Source of the DNA: Longimicrobiaceae bacterium | GTDB lineage: Bacteria; Gemmatimonadota; Gemmatimonadetes; Longimicrobiales; Longimicrobiaceae | Assembly (NCBI GenBank): GCA_036375715.1 | Contig: DASVBS010000076.1 | Coordinates: forward strand, 1-64,000 | Direction of reading: 5' to 3' | DNA: 64,000 nucleotides | Shown: piece after piece, positions 7,854 through 16,539 of the stretch | Position numbering within the stretch: the stretch's first letter is position 1 | Layout: the number at the start of each line of letters is the position of its first letter | Program-made: the position numbers and the translations under genes | Notes under the pieces: model-generated | What the model was told of the DNA's origin: nothing | Database searches by the model: none | Seen by the model: the letters and a program-made list of their open reading frames with translations, nothing else

Positions 7854-8708
7854 ATGCGTCCATCAACCTACACCCTCCTTCTCGGCACCGTTCTGGGTCT
7901 ATCGAGCTGCAGCCTTCCGGGCGGGACCTGGTCTACCTACTACTCTCAGCAGAGGCTGCACCCGCGCCCCAGCGCCCCGGCGGAGTCGAGAGCGGCTCCA
8001 CGCTCCCTCACCATCCTGGAAGCCCCTCGGCTGCCCGTGACCACGACCGTCCAGGTGCCGCATCGCGTGGCGGCGCTCCAGAGGTTGGAGCGCCAGGTGG
8101 GCAGGTTGAGCCATCCCTCCGCGCTCCACGTGGCCTTCGAGGCATACTGGAACTTCCGCAGCGCCCATCCCGAGCAGGTGCGGAATCCTTACTTCTACTT
8201 CGTCGACTACGGCCTGGAGAGTGATGAGCCGCGGGGCTACGTCTTCGACATGGACGCCCTCACCATCGTCGAAGGACCCTTCACCGTCGCCCATGGGCGT
8301 GGCTCCGAGGAAGGGATGAGGGGCATTCCCACCCGCTTCACCAACATCATGGACAGCGCAGCCAGCTCCCTCGGTCTCTACCTCACCCAGGAGACGTATC
8401 GCTTCGTCGGCACCTCGGCCGGACGGCGCTACCACTCCATCGGGCTGCGGCTGCATGGGGTCTCCGGGAGCTTCAATAGCGCGGCGCGCAAGCGCGGGAT
8501 CGTAGTTCATGGAGCCCCGTACGTCACCCCCACCAAAGCCGGTCGCAGTGAGGGATGCCCCGCCATGGAGATGGACCGAGCCGAGCGGCTGATTCCGCTG
8601 ATCGCCAACGGCGGCCTCGTCTTCCTGTTCTCCCCCAGGGACGCAAGCTGGATGCGCAACGACCCCTGGGTGTCGGGAACCGGCAGCAGACTGGCGGCAG
8701 CCGAGTGA
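7854..8708 (+). CDS. Murein L,D-transpeptidase catalytic-domain lipoprotein
   Basis: A 284-residue protein starting at ATG 7854; a GTG at 7821 is open but would add residues before a clear lipoprotein signal. The signal peptide ends in a lipobox LSSC at about residue 22, so the protein should be anchored in a membrane facing the periplasm. The second half has the YkuD-related family signature: VVHGAPYV followed by SEGCPAM with the catalytic Cys preceded by Gly. Family members cross-link or attach partners to murein through meso-diaminopimelate. The middle region (YFVDYGLESDEPRGYVFDM) matches the murein L,D-transpeptidase catalytic-domain family (YkuD_2-like). It is divergent from the HDAC-like gene. 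A 19-bp palindrome precedes it. Confidence 0.85.
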   Translation: MRPSTYTLLLGTVLGLSSCSLPGGTWSTYYSQQRLHPRPSAPAESRAAPRSLTILEAPRLPVTTTVQVPHRVAALQRLERQVGRLSHPSALHVAFEAYWNFRSAHPEQVRNPYFYFVDYGLESDEPRGYVFDMDALTIVEGPFTVAHGRGSEEGMRGIPTRFTNIMDSAASSLGLYLTQETYRFVGTSAGRRYHSIGLRLHGVSGSFNSAARKRGIVVHGAPYVTPTKAGRSEGCPAMEMDRAERLIPLIANGGLVFLFSPRDASWMRNDPWVSGTGSRLAAAE

Positions 8709-8875
8709 TCGCTTAGCGTCATCTTTCAGGTCAAAGCCGCGACGAAAATCCTGCGGCCGGTCGGCCACCGCGAAGCTCGTTCCTGACCGAGCTCCGGTGG
8801 CCGTTGTCATCGGAGGGCTTCCTGGTTCCCATCAGGCGAGCGGACAGCGGGACGCAAGAAAAGCCGCACCAACAC

Positions 8876-8950
8876 AAAAAGACGGCTTCCGCCGCCGAGG
8901 GTCTCCCTGCTGCATCTCACCGCAACTCCCTCGACGACGGAAGCCGTCTC
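8876..8950 (-). terminator. Rho-independent terminator of the secreted Pro/Ala-rich protein gene
   Basis: Read on the minus strand, a 21-bp stem (two G-U pairs, otherwise perfect) built from GACGGCTTCCG and its complement encloses a loop of about 24 bases and is followed by TTTTT. It begins about 80 bases after the stop of the gene at 9030. Confidence 0.85.
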
Positions 8951-9029
8951 TCTATTGGGTCAGCCGGTGCTCGGGGAGCGCCGCAGTCGCGACGCTGCGC
9001 CCGATCAGCCGGCCAGGAGCGTTCGCACC

Positions 9030-9638
9030 TTAGAAAGCCGCCCCTCCGTCAGCCTGCACCGCACCGCAGAGCAGCGCCTGCGTGGGCGCATCGCCTTGCG
9101 GGTGAATCTGGACGGTTGCACCCGCCGCTACGATCGAATCGAGCGGGGCCGTCAGCCTCACCTCGGTGCTACCGGAACCCTGATCGTCCGCCTCGATGGT
9201 GCCGAGAGGCGCCATCACGTCACCGGGCTGCTCGCAGGTTCCCGTGAGCAGGAACGCCGAATACTGCGTCGACGGAGACAGTCCCTGCACGTTCACGACT
9301 GCGCCGGTCTCCTCACCGTTCGGGCTCAGGGTCGCCTCACCGCTACCCTGCGCACCGCCCACAGCGGACAACTGGAGGGTGATGGGAGCCTGCTGGGTCT
9401 GATCCGCAGGCGCCTCGGGCGCCTCAGGTGCCTGGGGCGGATTCGCCAGCGGGTCCGGCGCTTCGGCCGGAGGCGGATCACCCAGCGGATCCGGCGCCTG
9501 CGCGTCAGGCGGTGCCTCCACCGGCGGCTGCGGGTCGGGCAGCGGCGCCGGCTCCTGGCCAGCGGCAACCGCCGCCGAACCGAGCACCAGCATCATGGCA
9601 AAGGAGGCTCCGGTCAGCGATCTGGACAGATTGGACAT
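9030..9638 (-). CDS. Secreted Pro/Ala-rich protein of unknown function
   Basis: A 202-residue protein with a Sec signal peptide (LVLGSAAVAAG, cleavage near residue 28). Residues about 30-85 form a Pro/Ala/Asp linker with the near-repeat APDPLGDPP / APDPLANPP. The C-terminal 115 residues look like a beta-rich extracellular domain (LSPSTQYSAFLL, VRLTAPLDSI) with two Cys that could form a disulfide. It is vaguely similar in style to CHRD-like secreted domains, but I do not recognise a family with confidence. It has its own promoter region shared divergently with the response regulator and its own strong terminator, so it is probably an abundant single-gene transcript. Confidence 0.8.
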   Translation of the reverse strand: MSNLSRSLTGASFAMMLVLGSAAVAAGQEPAPLPDPQPPVEAPPDAQAPDPLGDPPPAEAPDPLANPPQAPEAPEAPADQTQQAPITLQLSAVGGAQGSGEATLSPNGEETGAVVNVQGLSPSTQYSAFLLTGTCEQPGDVMAPLGTIEADDQGSGSTEVRLTAPLDSIVAAGATVQIHPQGDAPTQALLCGAVQADGGAAF

Positions 9639-10013
9639 ATACCTCTCCTCCCAGGGTGATTGAGCCGCCTCAGCGACTCGACTTCGTTCGGACGCCGCTT
9701 CTTAAGGCAACGGCAATGCCGAACTTGGTCGTAACCACCGTAAGCGACTTATTGACAACCGTTTACGCTCATTTCAAGAGAGTCCCGTCCGGGTCCGAAA
9801 AATGCTCATTTCCGGGAAGGATTCCCTGGTGGCCCGAAAACGGCAGGGAAAATTTCCCCGGCTCGGGGGTAGACCTAAGCGGACCACGAATTTATCCGGC
9901 TACGCGCCGGTTCATGAATCTTTGAGCGGCACCGGCCCGACTCCTTCCGAAGCGCTAGTGGAGATGCGGCGGATCGGAAGGAGTGCTGGCGGCTGTCGAC
10001 GACCAGGAGGACT
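9639..10013. other. Divergent intergenic region with inverted repeat
   Basis: 375 bases without a gene between the secreted protein and the response regulator. It is locally AT-richer (9690-9790) and contains a TTGACA at 9752 without a convincing -10 partner. A GGAGGAGAGGT ribosome site serves the minus-strand gene. Confidence 0.6.
9940..9984 (+). promoter_or_regulatory. 11-bp inverted repeat in the leader of the sigma-54 response regulator gene
   Basis: ACTCCTTCCGA (9940-9950) and TCGGAAGGAGT (9974-9984) are exact reverse complements with a 23-base spacer, ending 29 bases before the ATG. As RNA it would form a stable hairpin whose 3' arm contains a Shine-Dalgarno-like GGAAGGAG; as DNA it is a candidate operator for autoregulation. 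Confidence 0.5.
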
Positions 10014-11381
10014 ATGTCATCCGTTCCGGTAAAGATCCTGATCGTAGATGACGAGGAGGCGCTGCGGGAGCTGCTCACGGTCCGGCTGGAGCACTGGGGA
10101 TACGAGTGCCGGGCCGCGAGCCATGTAGGCGAGGCCGAGCGCCTGATCACCACCTTCGAACCGGACGTCGTGCTCTCCGACGTGGTGATGCCCGGGGTGA
10201 CCGGCCTGGACCTGCTGCGGCGGTTGAGAGCAGCCGGCCGCGGTCGCCAGCCCGTCGTTCTCATGACTGCCCACGGCAGCATCGATACCGCGGTGGAAGC
10301 GATGAAGCAGGGGGCGGTGGACTTCCTCACCAAGCCGCTGGACAACGACAAGCTCCGCGCGGTGCTCGAGGATGTGACGGAGGAGCTCAACTCCCGCCGG
10401 CGCGCCCAGGCGCTCGAGGAGAGTATAGAGCGCGACGGGCCGCTGGCGCGGCTGGTGGGGCGCAGCGCCCCGATGATGGAGCTTCGCCGCCTGGTGGAGC
10501 TGGTCGCCTCGAGCGATGCCGCCGCCCTCATCACCGGCGAGAGCGGCACCGGGAAGGAGGTAGTCGCCCGCGCAATCCACGACCTGAGCGACCGCCGTGA
10601 CGGGCCGTGGGTCGCGGTCAATGCCGCGGCGATCCCCGAGAGCCTGATCGAGAGCGAGCTATTCGGGCACGAACGGGGCGCTTTCACCGGAGCGATCCGC
10701 GCCCGCGCGGGGTGCTTCGAGCAGGCAAACGGCGGCACGCTCTTCCTGGACGAGCTGGCGGAGATGCCGATCAGCCTGCAGCCCAAGCTGCTCCGCATCC
10801 TGGAGTCCGGCCGCGTGCGGCGCCTCGGCGGCGGGCAGGAGATCCCGTTCAACGTGCGGGTGCTCGCCGCGACCAACCAGAACCCCATGGCCGCACTGCA
10901 GGAGGGGCAGCTCCGGGAGGACCTGTTCTATCGTCTGAACGTCTTCGAGATCGCGGTGCCGCCGCTGCGCGAGCGCAAGGACGATCTACCGCTGCTCGCG
11001 CAGCACTTCGTGCGCGAGTTCAACGAGAAGCACGGCGCCGAGGTGTACGGCCTGCGGGACTGGACCCTCGACGTGCTGCGGGCTTATCGCTGGCCGGGGA
11101 ACGTGCGCGAGCTGCGCAACCTGGTCGAGCGGGCCGTGATCGTTGCGCGCTCCGGCTGGCTGGAGCCCGGACATTTCCCCGCGTACATGCGAGAGGCGGT
11201 CCAGCAGCAGGAGCCGGTGGTGGTCGTGCCGGTCGGCACCCCCGCGGCCGAGGCGGAGCGTCAGCTCATCCTCAAGACCCTCGAGCACGTGGGGTACAAC
11301 AAGGCCGAAGCCGCGCGACGGCTGCAGCTCGACGTCAAGACCGTGCGGAACAAGCTGCGCGCGTTCGGAGAGGAGGGCTGA
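10014..11381 (+). CDS. Sigma-54-dependent response regulator, NtrC family
   Basis: A 455-residue three-domain activator. The receiver domain (1-125) has DDEE, the phosphoacceptor Asp in VVLSDVVMPG, TAHGS and the KPLD lysine. The AAA+ domain (about 150-385) has Walker A GESGTGKE, the sigma-54 contact loop GAFTGA, Walker B LFLDE and the arginine-finger region. The C-terminal Fis-type HTH reads NKAEAARRLQLD. All key residues are intact, so it should activate RpoN promoters when phosphorylated. A clear AGGAGG precedes the ATG. No histidine kinase is adjacent, so the signal is unknown. It faces carB convergently. Confidence 0.95.
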   Translation: MSSVPVKILIVDDEEALRELLTVRLEHWGYECRAASHVGEAERLITTFEPDVVLSDVVMPGVTGLDLLRRLRAAGRGRQPVVLMTAHGSIDTAVEAMKQGAVDFLTKPLDNDKLRAVLEDVTEELNSRRRAQALEESIERDGPLARLVGRSAPMMELRRLVELVASSDAAALITGESGTGKEVVARAIHDLSDRRDGPWVAVNAAAIPESLIESELFGHERGAFTGAIRARAGCFEQANGGTLFLDELAEMPISLQPKLLRILESGRVRRLGGGQEIPFNVRVLAATNQNPMAALQEGQLREDLFYRLNVFEIAVPPLRERKDDLPLLAQHFVREFNEKHGAEVYGLRDWTLDVLRAYRWPGNVRELRNLVERAVIVARSGWLEPGHFPAYMREAVQQQEPVVVVPVGTPAAEAERQLILKTLEHVGYNKAEAARRLQLDVKTVRNKLRAFGEEG

Positions 11382-11409
11382 TCTCTGGTAGGTCTCGCCG
11401 TGCGGAGCG

Positions 11410-14400
11410 CTAGACCCCCACCGGAGGGGCCGTCAGGATGCCGGTGCGCTCCTGCACCGACTTGACCTCGTGCCGCCGGTTGCGCAGCGCCAGAATGGCG
11501 TCCGCGGCGGCCGTGGCGGCCGACATCGTGGTAAGGTAGGGCACCTTGAAGGTGATCGCCGCCCGGCGCATGGCGTAGTCGTCGTACTGCGACTTCTTGC
11601 CCAGGGGTGTGTTGATCAACAAGGAGATGTCTCCGGAGATGATGCGATCCACCACGTGTGGCCGGCCTTCCCCCACTTTGAAGACGCGTTCGCACGGCAC
11701 GCCTCGCGTGCTCAGGTAGCGAGCGGTCCCCTCCGTTCCCATCAGCCGGAAGCCCATGTCGTGCAGGCGCCGCACGATCGGCGTGACGGTGGGCTTGTCG
11801 CGATCGTTCACGGTCACGAAGACCGTCCCCTCCAGGGGAAGGTCGTTCCCGGCGGAGATCTGGGCCTTGGCATAGGCCATGGCGAAGGAGTCGTCCACTC
11901 CCATGGCCTCTCCCGTGGAGCGCATCTCGGGGCCCAGCAGCGGATCTGACTCGATCTTGTTGAAGGGGAAGACGGATTCCTTCACCGCCACCCCGTGCAC
12001 CGGGATCCGGTCCGGCAGCCCCATATCCACCAGCTTCTCCCCTACTGTGAGCCGCGCCGCAATGCGCGCCAGCGGCACCCCGGTGGCCTTGGAGACGAAG
12101 GGAACGGTGCGCGAGGCACGCGGATTCACCTCCAGCACGTACACCTCGCCGTCGTAGACCGCGTACTGCACGTTGATCAGCCCCACCACTCCCAGCTCCA
12201 GCGCGAACTTCCGAGTCTGCTCGCGCATCTGCTCCACCTCGCGGTCGCCGAGCAGGTAGGGCGGGAGCACGCACGCGGAGTCCCCGGAGTGGACGCCGGC
12301 CTCCTCGATGTGCTGCATGACGCCGCCGATCACCACCGTCTCCCCGTCGCACAGCGCGTCCACGTCCGCCTCGAAGGCGTCCTCCAGGAAGCGGTCGATG
12401 AGCACCGGCCGCTCCTCGGAGACCAGGACGGCCCGCTCGAAGTAGTCGCGCAGGCCCGGCTCGTCGTAGACGATCACCATCCCCCGCCCACCGAGCACGT
12501 AGCTGGGCCGCAGGAGCACCGGGTACCCGATCCGCTCCGCGATCTCCGCGGCGGCATCGACGCTGGTAGCCACCCCATTGGGCGGCTGACGGACGCCGAG
12601 CCGGCGGGCCAGTTCCTCGAAGCGCTCGCGGTCCTCCGCCCGGTCGATGGAGTCGACCCCGGTTCCCAGGATCGGCACGCCCAGCCTGTGCAGCGCGCCG
12701 GACAGCTTGAGCGGGGTCTGCCCACCAAGCTGGACGATCACCCCCTCGGGCTTCTCCAGCTCCACGATCTCGAGCACGTCCTCCAGCGTGAGCGGCTCGA
12801 AATACAGCTTGTCCGAGACGTCGGGGTCGGTGGAGACCGTCTCCGGGTTCGAGTTGATCATGATCGTCTCGAAACCCGCCTCGCGCAGCGCGAGCGAGGC
12901 CTGCACGCAGCAGTAGTCGAACTCCACCCCCTGCCCGATCCGGTTCGGTCCGCTCCCCAGGATTACCACCTTGCGGCGGTCCGAGGGGATGGACTCGTTC
13001 TCCTCCATGTAGGTGGAGTAGAGGTAGGGGGTGTGCGCCGGGAACTCGCCCGCGCAGGTATCCACCACGTTGTAGACCGGCCTGATCCCCATCGCCCAGC
13101 GGCGCTCGCGCACCGCGTCCTCGGTCTCCCGCCGCAGGCGCGCGAGCTGGCGATCGGAGAAGCCGTAGCGCTTCATCCGAAGGAGGTCGCTGCGCCCGAC
13201 CTCCTCGAGCTCGGCGTAGCGTTGCTCCGCGCCCACCAGCTCCGCGAGCTGGGAGATGAACCAGACGTCGATCCCGGTGAGCTCCGCGATCTCGGCGATG
13301 GAGAAGCCCGTGAGCAGCGCTCGTTTGATCTGGAACGGGCGCTCGGCAGTGGGCCGGCGCAGGGCAGCGCGCAGCGCCTCCGGGGTCTCCTCGGTGAGGC
13401 CATCCGCCGCCAACGTCCGCCCCACCTCCCATCCGCTGCGATCGATCTCCAGCGCCCGGATCGCCTTCTGCCAGGCCTGCTTGAAGTTCCGGCCGATCGC
13501 CATCGACTCCCCGACTGCTTTCATCTGCACGCCCAGCGTGGGATCGGCCGCGGGGAATTTCTCGAAGGCGAAGCGGGGGAACTTCACCACCACGTAATCG
13601 AGCACCGGCTCGAAGGAGGCGGGGGTGGTGCGGGTGATGGTGTTGGCGAGCTCGTCCAGGGTGTAACCCACCGCGAGCTTGGCTCCCACCCGGGCGATGG
13701 GGTATCCGGTGGCCTTCGAGGCGAGGGCGGAGGAGCGCGAGACACGCGGGTTCATCTCCACCACCAGCATCTCGCCGTCGGTGGGGTTCACCGCGAACTG
13801 TACGTTGCATCCGCCCGCCTCCACGCCGATCTCGCGGATGATGGCGATGGCGGCGTCGCGCATCCGCTGGTACTCCACGTCCGAGAGTGTCTGCGCGGGC
13901 GCCACCGTGATCGAGTCGCCGGTGTGCACCCCCATCGGATCGACGTTCTCGATGGAACAGATGATGACGACGTTGTCCGCGCGATCCCGCACGACCTCCA
14001 GCTCGAACTCCTTCCAGCCAATCACCGAGCGGTCGATGAGCACCTCGTGCACCGGCGAGAGGGAGAGACCCGAGCGGACCTGCTCCTCGAACTCGGCCCG
14101 GTTGTAGGCGATGCCGCCGCCCGTGCCGCCCAGGGTGAAAGAAGGGCGGATGATTGCCGGATAGCCGGTTTCCTCCACGATATTCAGCGCCTCTTCCAGC
14201 GACTGGGCGAAGCCGCCGTGGGGCACTCGCAGGCCGATGCGCGCCATCGCCTCGGCGAACTCACTGCGGTCCTCGGCCATGCGGATCGCCCGAGCGTTGG
14301 CGCCGATCAGCTCGACCCCGTGGCGCTCCAGCACCCCGCTATCGTGCAGCTCCAGCGCGACGTTCAGCGCCGTCTGCCCGCCCATGGTCGGGAGGATGGC

Positions 14401-14652
14401 GTCCGGCTTCTCCTTCTCGATGACCCGCTCCACCCACTCCGGCGTGATCGGCTCGATGTAAGTCCGATCCGCCAGATCCGGGTCCGTCATGATCGTGGCG
14501 GGATTCGAGTTCACCAGGATCACCCGGTATCCTTCCTCGCGCAGGGCGCGCACCGCCTGCGTTCCGGAGTAGTCGAACTCCGCCGCCTGCCCGATGACGA
14601 TCGGACCGGAACCGAGGATCAGGATGCTTTCAATATCGGTACGCTTCGGCAT
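11410..14652 (-). CDS. carB: Carbamoyl-phosphate synthase large subunit
   Basis: A 1080-residue, full-length CarB. It makes carbamoyl phosphate for arginine and pyrimidine synthesis from bicarbonate, ammonia (from CarA-bound glutamine) and two ATP. The two homologous ATP-grasp halves are visible: the first starts [21 protein letters not shown], the second [19 protein letters not shown]. Glycine-rich ATP loops ([22 protein letters not shown]), the central oligomerisation domain and the C-terminal MGS-like allosteric domain (ending near KSVQERTG) are present. carA is not in the window, so the subunits are not in one operon here. A GC-rich inverted repeat lies upstream. Confidence 0.98.
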   Translation of the reverse strand: MPKRTDIESILILGSGPIVIGQAAEFDYSGTQAVRALREEGYRVILVNSNPATIMTDPDLADRTYIEPITPEWVERVIEKEKPDAILPTMGGQTALNVALELHDSGVLERHGVELIGANARAIRMAEDRSEFAEAMARIGLRVPHGGFAQSLEEALNIVEETGYPAIIRPSFTLGGTGGGIAYNRAEFEEQVRSGLSLSPVHEVLIDRSVIGWKEFELEVVRDRADNVVIICSIENVDPMGVHTGDSITVAPAQTLSDVEYQRMRDAAIAIIREIGVEAGGCNVQFAVNPTDGEMLVVEMNPRVSRSSALASKATGYPIARVGAKLAVGYTLDELANTITRTTPASFEPVLDYVVVKFPRFAFEKFPAADPTLGVQMKAVGESMAIGRNFKQAWQKAIRALEIDRSGWEVGRTLAADGLTEETPEALRAALRRPTAERPFQIKRALLTGFSIAEIAELTGIDVWFISQLAELVGAEQRYAELEEVGRSDLLRMKRYGFSDRQLARLRRETEDAVRERRWAMGIRPVYNVVDTCAGEFPAHTPYLYSTYMEENESIPSDRRKVVILGSGPNRIGQGVEFDYCCVQASLALREAGFETIMINSNPETVSTDPDVSDKLYFEPLTLEDVLEIVELEKPEGVIVQLGGQTPLKLSGALHRLGVPILGTGVDSIDRAEDRERFEELARRLGVRQPPNGVATSVDAAAEIAERIGYPVLLRPSYVLGGRGMVIVYDEPGLRDYFERAVLVSEERPVLIDRFLEDAFEADVDALCDGETVVIGGVMQHIEEAGVHSGDSACVLPPYLLGDREVEQMREQTRKFALELGVVGLINVQYAVYDGEVYVLEVNPRASRTVPFVSKATGVPLARIAARLTVGEKLVDMGLPDRIPVHGVAVKESVFPFNKIESDPLLGPEMRSTGEAMGVDDSFAMAYAKAQISAGNDLPLEGTVFVTVNDRDKPTVTPIVRRLHDMGFRLMGTEGTARYLSTRGVPCERVFKVGEGRPHVVDRIISGDISLLINTPLGKKSQYDDYAMRRAAITFKVPYLTTMSAATAAADAILALRNRRHEVKSVQERTGILTAPPVGV

Positions 14653-14688
14653 CAGGCAGCGTGTATTTCACCCGGGTAATCGCAGGAA

Positions 14689-14720
14689 CGCCGGCCGCCG
14701 CTGGGTGCGGCCGGCCGGCG
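14689..14720. repeat. GC-rich inverted repeat upstream of carB
   Basis: CGCCGGCCGC and its near-complement (with one extra base) flank a short GGGT-containing loop, about 37 bases upstream of the carB start. Lack of a T-run on either strand argues against a simple terminator; it may cause pausing or be structural. Confidence 0.45.
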
Positions 14721-14798
14721 GTCGCCCGCGGCAACAAGGCTTGCTCGGGGCGTGAATATACCGGCAGCGGGGGTGCCCACGCCACCCTGCACCGCCGG

Positions 14799-14912
14799 TC
14801 AGTCTTCCCTCTTCCCCGCTTCCCTGCGCAGCGCCAGCGTGAGCAGGAACGCGAACCCGCCCCAGACGAACCCGGTGATGAGGATGAGCGTGATCCAGGA
14901 GAGAGCGGTCAT
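14799..14912 (-). CDS. 37-residue single-pass membrane peptide, MetS-like transporter small subunit
   Basis: A small ORF of 37 codons from ATG 14912 to TGA 14799. The product has one strongly hydrophobic helix (ITLILITGFVWGGFAFLL) followed by a basic/charged tail (RREAGKRED), a layout like MetS-type small subunits of NSS transporters (helix with a WGG core). Its Shine-Dalgarno sequence GGAGGAGG (14923-14930) consists of the last three glycine codons of the NCS2 permease gene, and the permease stop codon lies between it and the ATG. The two are therefore almost certainly translationally coupled. Association with an NCS2 rather than an NSS transporter is unusual. The ORF is convincing; the family assignment is tentative. 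Confidence 0.7.
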   Translation of the reverse strand: MTALSWITLILITGFVWGGFAFLLTLALRREAGKRED

Positions 14913-14918
14913 GCGAAA

Positions 14919-16268
14919 TCAACCTCCTCCGAGAAAGGCGAAACGCAGCAGAAAGAGCACGGCGAGGCTGTAGGTGAGCACTCCGACTTCGCGACCGCGA
15001 CCGGCCAGGATCTTGATCACGGGATACGAAACGAACCCGATCGCCAGCCCGTTCGCGATCGAGAAGGTGAGGGGCATCCCGATCAGGGTGAGGAAGGCGG
15101 GCACCGCTTCGGTCGCGTCGTTCCAGTCGATCGCCACCGCGGCGCGCAGCATCAGGCTACCGACGATGATCAGTGCGGGAGCCGTTGCCACCGCGGGCAC
15201 TGCCGCCGCAATCGGCGAGAAGAAGACCGCGAGCAGGAACAGGCCGCCCACGGTCACGGCGGCGAGGCCGGTGCGACCGCCTTCCGCGACGCCGGTCGCG
15301 CTCTCCACGTAGGCGGTAACGGTCGATGTCCCGAGAACGGCCCCTGCCGTGGTCGCGACCGCGTCGGCCATGAGAGCCCGCTGCGCCCGGGGCAGGTCGC
15401 CGCTGGGCGTCAGGAAACCCGCCTGACGCCCCAGGCCCACCAGTGTTCCCACGCTGTCGAACATGTCGACGAAGAGGAACACGAAGATCACCTGGAAGAG
15501 TCCCAGCGAGATGGCGGCCTTCACATCCATCGCCAGCCAGGTAGAGGATGGGTCCGGAATGGAGACGATCCTCGTGGGCGGTTCGCCAACGCCCACTACG
15601 TAGGCTGCCGCGGCGGTGACGATGATCCCGAGGATGATGGCGGTCTTCCATCCCCGCGCCATCAACGCAGCCGTAACGATCAGCCCGGCCGCGGCCAGCA
15701 GCACCGACGCTCCGGTGACATCGCCGAGGGTCACCATGGTGGCCGGGTTGGCCGTCACGACGCCGGCGTTGCGCAACCCGATGAAGGCGATGAAGAGGCC
15801 GATGCCCGCTCCGGTGGCGAGCTTGAGCGTCATGGGGATCCCCCGGATCACCAACTCGCGGATCCGGCCGATCGTCAGCAGGATGAAGGCGACTCCGGAG
15901 AGGAAGACGGCCCCGAGCGCGGTCTGCCAGGGCACGCCCATCCCGAGGACGACTGTGTAGGTGAAGTAGGCGTTCAGCCCCATGCCGGGGGCCAGGGCGA
16001 AGGGGTAGTTGGCGAGAACCCCCATCAGGATCGAACCCAGCGCGGACGCTACCGCAGTGGCGAACAGCGCCCCCTCGATCGGCACGCCGGCTTCCGAGAG
16101 GATCTGTGGGTTCACGACCAGGATGTACGCCATCGTCAGGAAGGTCGTGAACCCCGCCTCCAGCTCGGTGCGCGTGTCGGTGCCCGCCTCCCTCAATCGG
16201 AAGAGTCGATCCAACAACCCCATCTCCACCGCCCGTGCCCGGGCGCTCAGCTCCGTCTGCTCTGTCAT
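14919..16268 (-). CDS. NCS2 family nucleobase permease (AzgA-like)
   Basis: A 449-residue inner-membrane transporter starting at ATG 16268 (MTEQTELS); the frame extends to 16418 but the added residues are Arg-rich and not membrane-like. The early motif FTTFLTMAYILVVNPQIL and ATALGS-type helices are characteristic of the AzgA-type adenine/guanine/hypoxanthine permeases. About a dozen hydrophobic segments are visible, with conserved LGMGLNAYFTYTVV and DMFDSVGTLVGL. It should import purines by proton symport. It ends in three Gly codons that double as the ribosome site of a 37-residue membrane peptide gene. It is divergent from the BamA/TamA-like gene. Confidence 0.93.
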   Translation of the reverse strand: MTEQTELSARARAVEMGLLDRLFRLREAGTDTRTELEAGFTTFLTMAYILVVNPQILSEAGVPIEGALFATAVASALGSILMGVLANYPFALAPGMGLNAYFTYTVVLGMGVPWQTALGAVFLSGVAFILLTIGRIRELVIRGIPMTLKLATGAGIGLFIAFIGLRNAGVVTANPATMVTLGDVTGASVLLAAAGLIVTAALMARGWKTAIILGIIVTAAAAYVVGVGEPPTRIVSIPDPSSTWLAMDVKAAISLGLFQVIFVFLFVDMFDSVGTLVGLGRQAGFLTPSGDLPRAQRALMADAVATTAGAVLGTSTVTAYVESATGVAEGGRTGLAAVTVGGLFLLAVFFSPIAAAVPAVATAPALIIVGSLMLRAAVAIDWNDATEAVPAFLTLIGMPLTFSIANGLAIGFVSYPVIKILAGRGREVGVLTYSLAVLFLLRFAFLGGG

Positions 16269-16539
16269 CGAAGGCGAGGGTTGAAATGGGCGGGCATTTC
16301 TGGTTGTGCCCGAGCGTTCGCATGCGCCACAGTGCAGCTGCGTTCGCCTCGGGCGGGCGGCGCCGTCGTGGCCGCGATGTTGCGCCGGTGGCGCCGGCCA
16401 GCGCAGGCGGAAAGGCATGTTTCATCCACCGGGGCGGTCGGCGTTCGGCCCGGGAGCCACGCACACCGCCCTGGGCCCGCTCGAGGCCCCCCACTATACG
16501 GTCCGCCATGCGGGCGGGACCAGAGGAAGGAACGGGAAG

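Noticed and set aside
9752-9780. TTGACA at 9752 as a promoter for the response regulator
   Set aside because: No acceptable -10 hexamer at 16-18 bases.
11261-13810. 849-codon frame on the minus strand overlapping carB in another frame
   Set aside because: Shadow of carB: the composition is Arg/Gly/Ala-rich and CarB is complete in its own frame.
11995-14679. 894-codon plus-strand frame antisense to carB
   Set aside because: His/Asp/Leu-rich antisense shadow without recognisable domains.
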